This document shows positions 43,385-53,418 of a DNA stretch of 64,000 bases, one piece after another. Origin of the DNA: Brachypterus glaber (Eukaryota > Arthropoda > Insecta > Coleoptera > Kateretidae); the NCBI GenBank assembly GCA_958510825.1, contig OY294051.1, forward strand, positions 31,251,667 through 31,315,666, in the 5' to 3' direction. The position numbers and the translations under genes were made by a program. The notes beneath the pieces were generated by a model. That model saw only the letters and a list, made by a program, of their open reading frames with translations. It did no database searches and had not been told where the DNA came from. Position 1 is the stretch's first letter; every line of letters starts with the position of its first letter.

Positions 43385-43800
43385 GATTCAACTGAAATCC
43401 AGAAAAACGCTTTTAAAGGGATTCCCAGATTTAAAAAGGGGAATAAAAACGGTCGCTTTGAAGTTATTATTTGTATAGGTTAATTCTACACCAAAAACTT
43501 GAATTTTTACACAGCAATTTTCAAATTTTTGTGAAAAATTATTGTATTTACCCCATTTGCCCCCCTTACCCAAAAACCAAAAACAATCCCGAGCGAGAAC
43601 TTTTGGTAACATACCTGTATGCCAAAAACTCAAGTCTCTAGCTTAAAGGGTTCTTAAGTTATCGTGGATAAAAAATTTCCTGTACAGAACGACCAATCGA
43701 CCGATATTTTTTTTGCTTGACATAAAACGTCATAAAACGCATAAATACGCATTTTTTTTTTAATTTTTGCACGAAATTTTGAAAATTTTCAAAATGGGAA
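43385..43800 (-). repeat. Family I3 copy
   Basis: In reverse it reads CTTTCCCATTTTGAAAATTT, the GACGTTTTATGTCAAG block, an ACCGATTGG-like tract, CACGATAACTTAAGAACC, GAGACTTGAGTTTTTGGCAT, ATGTTACCAAAAG and CTCGCTCGGGATTG. It parallels 63114-63430 closely. Confidence 0.75.
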
Positions 43801-44320
43801 AGCAATAGATTAAATTAATAAAAGACTTTTTTTTATTTTTTATAAAGAATCCCACCTTTTGAGTTTAAATTTTGAGTTTAAAACCTATGTATACCTATTT
43901 CCAAATCACCATATACATTTTTTAATTTTGTTGAATTACTGAATCATACAATTTTAAAAATAAAAACCGTGTTTCCAAACAAGCAAAAAATAAACAACTA
44001 TGCATACATAAATTACATTATTTCCAAAATAATTGTTGTTATTGGCTGGGCAAACACAATCTTCATTGTTTATTTCATTTTTATACCGCGAATATGCTAT
44101 CAAAAAGTAATTGCCATGCATTTCAAATACGAACTTTATATTATATGCAAATATATATTCTAGGTTGGCTCGAAAATTTTATATTTGTTGTGGTGGTATA
44201 TAAAATAAACCGAAAATAATACGCTTCCACCTCACTTACTTTCTCATGAAAACATTGAGGAAAACTACACACAGAAAAACATTGTCTTAAATCAAGAATA
44301 TGGTGCTTTGTATACAGGGT
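43801..44320. other. AT-rich DNA without recognisable gene
   Basis: No gene recognised. Confidence 0.35.
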
Positions 44321-44600
44321 GATCATTTGAAAACGAGCCACCCTAAATATCTCGCAAACTAAGGACAATGTAAAAAATCTAAAAAATAGGTTAATTTGAT
44401 TTTTCGAGAGGGAACTTAGATATGTAGCTTTGGGGGTTCTAACTCTTACACCCTAACCCCCAGCTAACCCAAAATCTAAATAGGGAACCCCCATCTTCTG
44501 ATACGTCATTTGAAAAATGCTATCTTTTGGTTAAAAAAATTAAATTCACCAACCCTTAAATTAAGGGTTTAGTTAGCAAAACCACCACTGGCGGCAGCAC
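44318..44600 (+). repeat. Unpaired element arm with TACAGGGTGATCATTTG start
   Basis: TATACAGGGTGATCATTTGA followed by AAACGAGCCACCCTAAATA is the style of terminus seen in CAGGGTG-ended palindromes. The segment has a C-rich middle (ACCCTAACCCCCAG) but no matching second arm in the window. Confidence 0.35.
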
Positions 44601-44723
44601 TCTTTGACTTTGTCATCAGCCATACTTCAAACTTGTTTGTTTATTATGTAAACAGGTGGTTGACTCGAGATTCTAAACAAAAACCTTGTGTGAAATTGAT
44701 TAAAAATTATTGAAGAAGAATAT

Positions 44724-44882
44724 ATGGTTTATCCAAATAGCTCCGAAATTGCAAATGCTACATTAGACAAGTTACCATCGAAATCGCGTAAAGTATACGA
44801 TTTAGCCTACGAAAAAAATAAAAGGTTTAAGTTTATTTCGAAAGGGTTTTATTGGCCTATTTTAATAAAAAAATATATATAG
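44724..44882 (+). CDS. N-terminal fragment of a recombinase-like, transposon-derived protein
   Basis: The 52-codon frame begins MVYPNSSEIANATLDKLPSK and continues SRKVYDLAYEKNKRFK. The L-P-x-K-S-(R/K)-x-x-Y-x-x-x-Y-x-x-F pattern is the SAM-like N-terminus of many animal proteins carrying a tyrosine-recombinase domain (Crypton/DIRS-derived). After AAAAG there is GTTTAAG, a possible splice donor, and the frame then drifts into filler (KGFYWPILIKKYI). So either this is a first coding exon whose partners lie elsewhere, or it is a relic. The upstream 120 bp lacks repeats and may be its leader. A MITE follows 15 bp downstream. Confidence 0.5.
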   Translation: MVYPNSSEIANATLDKLPSKSRKVYDLAYEKNKRFKFISKGFYWPILIKKYI

Positions 44883-44897
44883 GATGATCGAAGAAAA

Positions 44898-45035
44898 AAT
44901 AGTATGTTTCACTCAGAGGAAAAGTGCTTTTTTTACTCGTCTGTAGTTTCCGGACTCCGCTTCGCGTCTTCCGTAAATTTTACAGACTAGTAAAAAAAAG
45001 CTTCACTTTTCCTCTTAGTAAATCAATATACTATT
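44898..45035. mobile_element. MITE with AATAGTATnTT ends, 138 bp
   Basis: AATAGTATGTTTCACTCAGA with GGAAAAGTGCTTTTTTTACT is complementary to the right end (AAAAGCTTCACTTTTCCTCT, TAGTAAATCAATATACTATT). The loop has GGACTCCGCTTCGCGTCTTCC. The AATAGTATATT terminus is shared with family I2, suggesting related end-recognition. Confidence 0.75.
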
Positions 45036-45123
45036 ATTTGGGACAGTAGAGAAAAACTAAAAATAAAACCCTGAGAAATCCTCAAATACCTTAAAGTTTT
45101 AAAATTAATTGTAAAATACTCAC

Positions 45124-45335
45124 CTAGTTCCATTCACTCTCTGCCAACTCCCGTCCATAGGGGTGAGGTAGTCCGGATATGGAGGCAGTTGACTCTCTAC
45201 TACGTTTAGTTTGGAAGACATTTGATTACTTTCTATCACTGGAAGTGCCACCGGGGCCCGGCCCAACAGAATCGAATGAAACGCATCATCATTCATGATG
45301 GACGCGCCGACTTTTATTGATATGTAATCGTCGTT
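45124..45335 (-). CDS. Internal exon of a host type II membrane protein gene (possible GT92-type glycosyltransferase)
   Basis: Bounded by an acceptor (pyrimidine-rich TTTCTTTATTTCAG) and a donor (ACTAG/GTGAGT), the 212 nt exon is open in one frame: NDDYISIKVGASIMNDDAFH, then SILLGRAPVALPVIESNQ, then PPYPDYLTPMDGSWQRVNGT. It is clearly GC-richer than its flanks. Entry phase is 0, which fits exon 61035-61274 exactly, and it exits in phase 2. The W-x-x-V-x-G-T end resembles the stretch just before the catalytic region in insect glycosyltransferase family 92 proteins. If so, this is the lumenal stem, and the catalytic exons lie to the left outside recognisable sequence. The family call is tentative; the exon call is firm. 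Confidence 0.75.
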
Positions 45336-46071
45336 CTGAAATAAAGAAATAGAAATTTAAATAAATCTTAAAAAGTGTCTCTATCACACCGAAAAAAAAA
45401 TGCAGAACATATTAAGGCTCTCTAATTAAAGATGTTATGGTTTGTTTCATCAAGCAAAATAGTAAATTAAAAATCGCACAGTAAATATTTTCAAAACAAA
45501 TTCGAATATTGCATGTGCGAATATTCTGCGTAGTTTATTTTATAAAACCTAACTATATTCTATACACAAACATATACTATTCGAATCTGTTGTAAAAATA
45601 TTTACTGTGCGATTTTTAATTTTAACTATCTTGCTTGAAAAAACAGACCATAGTTTGAAAATATAAATGTCAAATAACTCGAAAAATACTGAGTTGATTT
45701 TTAAAAACAAAGCCCTAGTAAAACCAGAATCAAAAAACTTTTAAAATGACGGCAAATGGTTTTAAAAATCGCGCTCATTGACGGCAGAAGGTTATGTCAC
45801 ACATGTAAGTATAATTAAAAAATGCCCCGCTCAAAATAAAAATCGATATGTCCCGGGATTTTTTTTTAAATATTATTTTAAGAGTTTTTGAATTTATTTA
45901 TTTTAAAAATTCCACACTGTATAATTCAAATGTTGAATTTTCCGCCCATTTATTTTTCTCAAATTTGGATCATGTTGCCCTAGAAACTATGACACAAGTT
46001 AAGAAATCCAAACCTAAAAACAATATTCAAACGTCAAACCGAACGACCGTAATTTTTTAAGCAAAACCAAA

Positions 46072-46239
46072 ATGGAGTTGTCCAACGAAGCCAAAGAAAG
46101 ATTGGAAATTGTGATTGGTGCATTTAGGTCTGTTTTTCATGTGGGGTACATACCGTTGGTGATTTATATGGGCTGGAAACTGGGACCGGATAGTGGATGT
46201 GGGCCGTTTAAGTTTACCCATCTTTTGTGGCATTATTAG
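46072..46239 (+). CDS. tomm7: Tom7-like mitochondrial import receptor subunit
   Basis: A 55-residue protein starts MELSNEAKERLEIVIGAFRS, followed by VFHVGYIPLVIYMGWKLGPD and ending HLLWHY. It aligns without gaps to Tom7, the small tail-anchored subunit that modulates assembly of the outer-membrane TOM translocase. Shared features are LS-EAK-RL at the N-terminus, the G(F/Y)IPLVIY-G membrane segment (residues 25-34) and the C-terminal LLW; length is typical (54-60). The context AACCAAAATGG suits an animal start. Unlike most Tom7 proteins the GADPGMPE block is changed to GPDSGCGPF, so it may be a diverged paralogue or recent pseudogene. It is a single exon, antisense within a host intron; no AATAAA is close downstream, and GTAAAA directly follows the stop. 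Confidence 0.75.
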   Translation: MELSNEAKERLEIVIGAFRSVFHVGYIPLVIYMGWKLGPDSGCGPFKFTHLLWHY

Positions 46240-46412
46240 GTAAAATTATTTTTGTTTTAAAATTATTATTTCGTTCATAAAAAACTATTTATTAACACTA
46301 TTAACTTTTAACTATTTACATAATCTGGAAATTCATCCATGTTTTGTTAAAAATAATGTGTGACTCCCTATCGTGAAGTTAAATGTTACCTAGGTTAAAA
46401 TTTATTTTATTT

Positions 46413-46590
46413 TAGTCAAACTTCACGTGTGATAAAATGGTTTATTTCTGCAGTTTCGTTAACTATCTACGTTAACATCATCAGATACTACTAGTAGTAT
46501 CTGATACTACTGTAGTATCTGATGATGTTAACAAAAATAGTTAACGAAACTGCCGTAATAAACCATTTTATCACACGTGAAGTTTGACTT
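46413..46590. ncRNA. Palindrome with two opposed hammerhead-ribozyme-like cores
   Basis: Arms of about 80 bp are inverted copies (ends AGTCAAACTTCACGTGTGAT and complement). Plus strand: CTGATGA (46519-46525), stem II GTTAAC/GTTAAC (46527-46532, 46540-46545; 7 nt loop), GAAAC (46546-46550), TGCC, GTA (46555-46557), then ATA, which pairs with TAT before the core (3 bp stem I). This is the hammerhead order, with a one- or two-pair helix III as described for Penelope-type ribozymes. The minus-strand copy (core at 46484-46478, GAAAC at 46457-46453) has GAA where the GUH triplet should be, so it is predicted dead. Self-cleavage is inferred, not shown. Confidence 0.5.
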
Positions 46591-46592
46591 AA

Positions 46593-46655
<63 letters not shown>

Positions 46656-46656
46656 T
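46593..46656 (+). repeat. (ATT)n microsatellite, about 21 units
   Basis: Uninterrupted ATT repeats begin two bases after the hammerhead palindrome. Several non-LTR elements in this window end in (ATT)n or (TTA)n, so the tract may be the 3' tail of the palindrome-bearing element. Confidence 0.9.
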
Positions 46657-46669
46657 ATATAACTACAGA

Positions 46670-46715
46670 GTCATGGAGAGCCCCAAATAAGCCTTTGGCT
46701 TAATTTTAACCTTAT
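46670..46715 (+). repeat. Half copy of hairpin family H
   Basis: CATGGAGAGCCCCAAATAAG then CTTTGGCTTAATTTT matches the left half of the hairpins at 31575 and (reverse) 10868; the GGGGCTCTCC partner is missing. Confidence 0.55.
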
Positions 46716-47700
46716 TAACTATTTGTTGAGGAAAAAAGTCCAAACCAAATATTTTAACCTTTGTGCATGGACCTTGCACAAAAAAAAGGATTCCTTGAAG
46801 GATGTTTAAAGCCATATTCTCTTGTTTCAAGGCTTTTTACCAAAATCAATGTCCTTGAATGAAGGGCACAGGTTTTTGAAAAAAAGATTCGAGCTCTTCG
46901 TTTAAGGACATTGACTTTGGTGCAATGAAATGCTAACCTTGAAAGAGGAGAATATGGCTTTAAACATATTAAAAGATACGTTTCCTTGGTTTAAGGAATA
47001 TTTTTTTTTCTGTAGTCATATCCACATTTCGGTAAGGTTTTCTACAAGCATGATACTTTGTGAGGGTTTAAAATAAATTATAAATAAATTATAAAAAAGT
47101 TTGATTAAAAATTAAATTAAAGATATAAGTTGTAAGGGCTCGAACTTATTGCTTTTTCAAATTTCTCGACTGCTTATATTTTTTATAGGTTTGTTTGTTT
47201 TTATATTTGTATAGGTACCTAAAAAAACGTTTTCCGTGAAAAACTGTCTGTCTATTTTTTTTATTTTTTAAAAAATTTATTTATATTTTTTTCTTGGCAG
47301 CAGAGTTTTTTTCCAATGCTTAAGAACAGAGCTGTAGTTTATGAGTTTAATGTCTTTTAAAAAATTACACTGACAGTTATTTGCAGAAGGAAGAATAATG
47401 AGTCAATTAGGCGTTTTTATTAGCAAAGTCAAGAATATTATAATTTTAACCATATTGGCTTAACTTGGTACAAATGCAACTGACGACCCGGCAGCATAAT
47501 AATGATTAATAAAGCAAAATTCGTCCAATTTAACTTGCAAATTTCAACAATGTTGTGTTATCCTCAGAATATTAATTCTAGGACAATTAACAAATATTAA
47601 TAAATTACTAAGCTGCCTTAGGTTTTTAAAATTTAATGGAATAATAAAATAAAAATATTCCTACCAAGAAAACAAAAAAAAATAAAGAAAATATTAATAA
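46716..47700. other. AT-rich sequence with a small inverted pair
   Basis: AAGGATTCCTTGAAGGA and GCCATATTCTC (46786-46824) face GAGAATATGGCTTTAAAC and ACGTTTCCTTGG (46949-46992), with CAATGTCCTTGAA / AAGGACATTGACTTTGG inside. This makes a 210 bp imperfect palindrome at about 46780-46995. No gene is seen. Confidence 0.5.
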
Positions 47701-47709
47701 TAATTACCC

Positions 47710-48030
47710 ATAGCTTTTTTATTCGATTGTATCTAAAAACGCCACTTTTTATACAATAAATCTGTACAAAAAGTTTAATTTTTCTTACCAGTGCAAAATG
47801 TAATATTTTCGACGTTGAAACTGATGACGGTTAAAACGTTTTAACCGTCATAACGTAATAACGTACGTTATTATTATTTTTTTTTTTTGGGAAATTAACA
47901 TATTACAATCGAATAAAAAATAGTGTATGTTTCCGAGCTCGCGAGCTCGGCTGTCAATCTCCGAAATCGCTCTAAAAACTGTATTTTTCGTCCTTGTATC
48001 ATAAATAACTGTTTATACGACTCACGCCTC
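47710..48030 (+). repeat. Family I4-related repeat
   Basis: TTTTATTCGATTGTATCTAA, CGCCACTTTTTATACAATAAA and ACTGTATTTTTCGTCCTTGT with ATAAATAACT parallel 2690-2960 (reverse) and 28036. The palindromes GACGGTTAAAACGTTTTAAC with CGTC, and CCGAGCTCGCGAGCTCGG, are also present. Confidence 0.45.
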
Positions 48031-48833
48031 ACAAAAATTCTATTTTGGATAAATTAGGCTTAAAATTAAATTTTGCAGAAATCAAGTTTTGCATGTTTAG
48101 TCCAAATTTTTCTTGTTTAAATATGAAAGGATCTTTTTGAGCGATAGCCAAAATCTATTAACAGCAGTCCCTCTTGTTCCTATGCCCGCAATGTATAAAA
48201 ACCGTGATAATAAAAGTGGACAAAACGAACACTAGTCGATAGCAGCGCCCCAACTCGGAACTACAAACTAGTAGGTAAAGTAGTAATCTCGTTAACGTTT
48301 CATTGCATTGGTATGTTGTATTTTATCTCTGATGAACCTTTTTATTTCCATTTTATAGTGTTATTTAGTTTTTTTTTAAATTTTTATTTGAGTTTTATTG
48401 TTTAACTTTAAATTTTCTATATATTTCTTTAAGTTCTTTATCGATTATTTTATTTTTATATCTATTTAAATCATATACGGGGATAAACTTGGCAACCTTG
48501 TAAAAACTAGTGTTGGCCACTTTCCCGCCATTTTTAAGCAGAGCTACTGTATGTTATTGTATTTTGGCGAAGCTACTTCAGAAAAATGACATTCGATTAC
48601 CACTATTATAATAACGTTGAACAATGGGTGGCAAAACTGTTAACATTGATAAGTACATTGTTGACAGTTTCATAGTTTATATGTCCGGTAAACAAACATA
48701 GAAAGAAAATCGTTTGAACGGAATAACCAATTATTCACTAGATTTCATATGGCTGTAGCCAATCCTCTATCTAGCTTGTATACTTGTATGCATATTAGGG
48801 TGGCCCAAATAACTTTGCGTTTTTCTTTCCTAA
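48031..48833. other. Unassigned intronic sequence
   Basis: No coding frame recognised. It includes GCAGCGCCCCAACTCGGAAC near 48242. Confidence 0.3.
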
Positions 48834-49058
48834 ATGTGCGTTTTACTTTCGCACGTTTGAGTTTTACTTCCGCACGTTTGCGTTTGGACTTTCGCACGTT
48901 TGCGTTTTACTTTTGCACGTTCACGTTTTACTTTCGCACGTTTGCGTTTTACTGTTGCACGTTTGCGTTTTACGTTTGCACGTTTGCGTTTTACTTCGCA
49001 CGTTTGCGTTTTACTTTCCCAACTGTGCGTTTTACTTTTCCAACTAAGCGTTTTTTGC
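48834..49058 (+). repeat. 20-21 bp GCACGTTTGCGTTTTACTTT minisatellite
   Basis: About eleven imperfect units of (TTC)GCACGTTTGCGTTTTAC, with variants at the edges (AAATGTGCGTTTTACTTT; CAACTAAGCGTTTTTTGCG). The 111-codon ORF across it is a repeat by-product: phenylalanine-rich, three-residue periodic and ending at the array edge. CpG content is much higher than in the flanks. Confidence 0.85.
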
Positions 49059-49094
49059 GTTTAAATTATAAGTTTAAGATCTGATTTTGTTTCG

Positions 49095-50010
49095 CGGAAA
49101 TCACATTTTTTGTATAACGTAAACACTGCATTCCTGAAGGACTAATGAGATGAAGTAGCTCTACAGGAAAATTACAGAACCATTTACAGCTAAATCCAGA
49201 AAACTTGTTTTTGGTAAATAATGTTATTTTATCTTCTGCATATTTAACAATAAATTGCATATTTTGTTAAATTGTTCCGATAGTATTTTTTTTACCTGAT
49301 TCCGACTATCTTTAAAGTAAATCGCTATGTTTTTTCGTTTTCGAGAAAACTGCTCTTGAAAATATTTTTTCCGTTTTTCAAGTGCTTGCAGAAAAATTAT
49401 CATAGTACCTGAAAGCTTTTATCCAGGCTTCGTTTAGAGCGGGGTTCTTACTCTTTAAAATTGTAAAAGAAAAATTTAGCACAATGTTTAGTGGTAAATT
49501 TGAAAACAGTTTTAAAATACCACTGAAAAAACATTTTATGCAAACTATATTTTTTTTTGCTACATAGTGTTTTTGCCGAATTTCGCTGTTTGGTCGGTTT
49601 TTGTACATCTTTTTTTTTTTGACAGTAATTGCGAATTAATGTAGTATCATAGACGTTCTGTATTTAAAATTTTTAGGAGCAAAATTCGCTGCTAACATAA
49701 TGACACTATGTAACAAAGAAAAATATAGTTTGCATAAAATGTGTTTTTCTTGTACGATTTTAAAGAGTAAGAACCTCGCTCTAAATGAAGCCTGGATAAA
49801 AGCTTTCAGGTACTATGATAATTTTTCTACAAGCACTTGAAAAACAGAAAAAAATATTTTCAATAGCATTTTTCTCGAAAACGGAAATACATAGCGATTT
49901 TCCTTCTGATCTATAATCAGATTTTTCTGTAGAGCTACTTCATCTCATTAATCCTTAATGCCGTGTAAACATCGAGAAACGTAAAAAAATTAATATTTTC
50001 TACTACATAT
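49095..50010. mobile_element. Palindromic element, about 0.9 kb
   Basis: Left blocks TAACGTAAACACTGCATTCC, AATGAGATGAAGTAGCTCTA, CATAGTACCTGAAAGCTTTT and CATTTTATGCAAACTATATT are each complementary to right blocks in mirrored order (49719-50000). The centre is near 49640. The left arm carries extra sequence at 49165-49260. No coding. Confidence 0.8.
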
Positions 50011-50460
50011 GACAAGACTTTCCCTAGGTAAAAGTAAATTTGTTGACTTAATTTATGGGTAGTCGCTGTACGTTGTAATGCATCACCAAAAAGTTCGCAA
50101 TGCCATTTTAAAAGCAAATAAATTTAAATTCGCTGGATACGTTGTAAACTGAGATAAATCTATCTCTGTCAATTGCGGAATGATCTTCCACAAAAGTTTT
50201 GACCGACAAATTACTTTTTTTGCACTCATTTAAACTACATTATTGACTGAAGTGAACCGTTACGTTTAAAATACCGACAACGTTGTTGGTTCAAGAGTAT
50301 AATAAATCGTATCAATTTTGAAAATAAATCTATTTAGAATACTTGAATTTAACGCTTTTTACCAAGAAAGTGTTACAGAATGGCACACGGTGCCAGGAGA
50401 TAGTCGATCAAATCTGCAGTCGGGAATTGATTCCTTATTGATTTTGATAAGAAAAAACAA
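50011..50460. other. Unassigned sequence
   Basis: No gene or repeat recognised. Confidence 0.3.
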
Positions 50461-50963
50461 TAGTATATTAAAGTACTAGTTTCATAACATACGTTTTTAG
50501 CGCACGAGTACAAGTTTAGAAAACGAGCGAGTTTTCTTAAGTACTAGTGCTCTAAAAACGTGTTATGAAACGAGTGCTTTTTTTTCTATTTTGCTCTAAA
50601 ATTTAAAAAACTTGCATTTAAATTGATGACTGATTTAGGGATTTTTGTTTTGGGTTGGCATTACAGTTTACACTATGGTTAAAATTCTAAGAACAAATGA
50701 TATTTTGATATATTTTACAGTCATCTCTTCTTTTTTCACTGCAATTAACCAGTTCACAATTTTAACACGGTAAAAAATAACCCAAACACAAAATTTTGTA
50801 AAAAATTAAACTTTAAATCGACATTGACATTTGCACGCAAAACGTCAAGAGATAGGCTTTTGTATGTTGCCAACCCAACAGAAAAAAAAGTAGAGACCTC
50901 TTATGGGCCTATAAGAACACGCAAAATGCGTGTGATTATGAGCTTATAAGAGTCGAAAAATAA
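50461..50963 (-). repeat. Family I2, longest copy
   Basis: From AATAGTATATTAAAGTACTA to CTTATAAGAGTCGAAAAAT, it matches the 7690-8115 copy in reverse over its full length plus about 60 extra bases after the CGAGTTTTC hairpin. It includes GGGTTGGCATTACAGTTTAC and GGCCTATAAGAACACGCAAA. Confidence 0.8.
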
Positions 50964-51192
50964 CTCATCGGTGATTGTTTAGCCACCCTATTAGAAGTGA
51001 CCACCAAAAAATTAAGTTTTGCTTAAAAATAATAATAAAAAGTCTTGCTTTGTAGTATTTTTTCGCTGATTTCAAATCATTATTCAGAATTATTCCCTCC
51101 CAAACCACCTTAGGGTGGCAAAGATAATAATCTTTTAAAAAACTCAAATTTTAATTTTCTAATAAATTGACTATGGTCAATGTATACCATTA
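50964..51192. other. Short unassigned sequence
   Basis: Nothing recognised. Confidence 0.3.
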
Positions 51193-51194
51193 TA

Positions 51195-51891
51195 CAGTGC
51201 GGTCCAAAAGTCACCCCCCCTTTTAACTTTTGAACGAGTTGAGATATCGACTTCAAATTTAGAACTTTTAAATAAGACAACTTAAACTATCTTTTAGCAT
51301 ATATTTAATATTTTAAGCTCTTAAAATGTGGGCAGGGGGGCATGGGGGACATTTTTTTAAATAGAAAGGGGGGTCGTGTGATACATCATTTTAAAGCTTA
51401 TAAAATTCTCTATTTAAACTAACATTTTTAAATTTTTTAAAAATGTTTTTTAAGGTTTTGATTTTTCAATTTTTTGTGCTAAAACATTCGATTTTTTAAG
51501 TTTTTTTTATAAATTTTTATTTATGTCAACTAAAATTAGTTTAAAAGTATAATTAACATTTTTTTATGATGAAATTAGGCATTTTTAATAATAAATTATT
51601 AGTTTTTTTTAGGGGAATTTTGACATTAATACCTATTTTCAACCCCAATTTTTTTTTTTAATTTAAAAATATGGAGTTAAATGGAGACGTTTATAAGCTT
51701 TAAAATGATGTATTACACGACCCCTCTTTCCATTTAAAAAAATGTGCCCCATGCCCCCCCTGCCCACATTTTAAGAGCTGAAAGTATTAAATATATGCTT
51801 AAAGATAGTTTAAGTTGTCTTATTTAAAAGTTCCAAATTTGAAGTCGATATCTCAACTGGTTCAAAAGTTAAGGGGGGGGGGGTGACTTTT
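51195..51891. mobile_element. Mariner-like palindromic element family P, second copy
   Basis: The left terminus CAGTGCGGTCCAAAAGTCAC is preceded by TA. The right arm ends GGGGGTGACTTTTG and has lost the last dozen bases (GGACCGCACTG). Arms of about 340 bp pair almost completely. Identity with 30626-31230 is high across shared parts, and this copy keeps the right-arm block deleted there. Confidence 0.85.
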
Positions 51892-53365
51892 GTATTAAAA
51901 CCAAATGAAAAAGAAAAATTCTGAAAACATATCTGGTTTTAGCGTAAAAAATACTACTTTATAAAAAAATAATCAAGTCGTAGTGGCAGATTAGACTAAA
52001 AATTAGATGAACCTTCACTTTGGGGTGGGAACAGAATACCCGTTTTTTTGCGAACTGACCACCATATTAAAAAAATGGCGGACATTCTAGTTTTAGTATT
52101 TTAATAATATCTCAAAAATATAACGAGAAAAGCATAAGTGCCACGTGAAAGAGATTTTGGTTTTCTGCCAAATTACAGTAGTAATATTTTTTTGATGGCC
52201 TTCATCTTTAAAAAAATAAAATTTAAAAAGTCAAATAGAAAGAAAATATAACGTTTTTAGCTGTTTCCGCTGTTTCCAAATAGAACTTTGTTTTTAATCT
52301 TTTTATGACCATCAGGCGAGGACTGGCTCAAGGCCCGGCCAGCAAAATGGCGAAAGTGGCCCGTAAGAGTGTCAAAAATTAAAAATATATATGACAGGCA
52401 AAACAGAAAATGGCCATAAGAGAGCCCGCTTAGTAATGGGTCTCGGCCGACTTTTGCCGATATACTTTATAATTAATTTATTCCAGCACAATGGCCATAT
52501 ACTACAAAATAATATAAAATGACTAAAAAATAAAATAAAATATAAATAAAACAAAACAAAATAATTATAAATAAAATAAAATGATTAGGTCACTTGTAAG
52601 AAACAAAGGCGTCGCCAAGTGTCGGTTTGTGTAGAAACCCATGGCTAGTCCGCCACTGATGACCATTTGACCAAGCGCAATATACAGTTTTTTTTTTTTA
52701 GTTTTTTACTTTTATTTCTATACAGTTCTATTGTTTTCTGTACGCTTTTGATATCAGACGAAATAACTAAAAAATTTCAATTCTTTTTCAGAGTTAGGAG
52801 AGTTAAAGACAAAATAAAAATGAAATACAGCAGCAATAGATTATGATCGTTTTTGTGTTGAAAATAAATGTTCCTAAATTGCTTTGTTCTCTAATTTACT
52901 CAACAGCGAAGTTTTGTATCCAAAATAGTTAATTAAAACTGTGGTTTGCTTATCTGATGCTTCTTATTATACACTTGAGGGTCTTTCCATATAAAATAAG
53001 GTGAGATTGAAGTTAGGTTTTCTTTGCAGATGATCTAACGTTAGATTTAGTGTTAAAAGGAATGATCACTACAATACCTAACTTTATAAGTTTAAGAAGT
53101 TTAAATTAACAAAAATTACAAAAAATTACATTATAGTTTTGTTTTACACAAAACAAAAAAAAATGATTTTGGTTTTAATGAGACTTGAATTTTTGAAACC
53201 ATAACTTGAATTTTAAAACCATTTCTAAACTAGGTAAACAGTTGGAAACATTTTATGAAAACATCAGCACTATTTTTTGTTTTTATGAAAAACGAGGTTG
53301 TGCGAATAGGCAACCATTATCACAACCGCGTGTTAAATAATTTATTAAACTTTTAAAGTATGTAT
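51892..53365. other. AT-rich intronic DNA without recognisable gene
   Basis: Sequence at 52330-52640 is slightly GC-richer. It contains AAAATAAAAT runs but no convincing frame. Confidence 0.35.
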
Positions 53366-53418
53366 CTCGAAAACGATGTATTCTACCAAAAAACGTTATA
53401 TAACATTTTTGATAGGAA

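Noticed and set aside
48749..49084. 111-codon Phe-rich ORF
   Set aside because: Produced by the 20-21 bp minisatellite; periodic residues and no similarity to a protein family.
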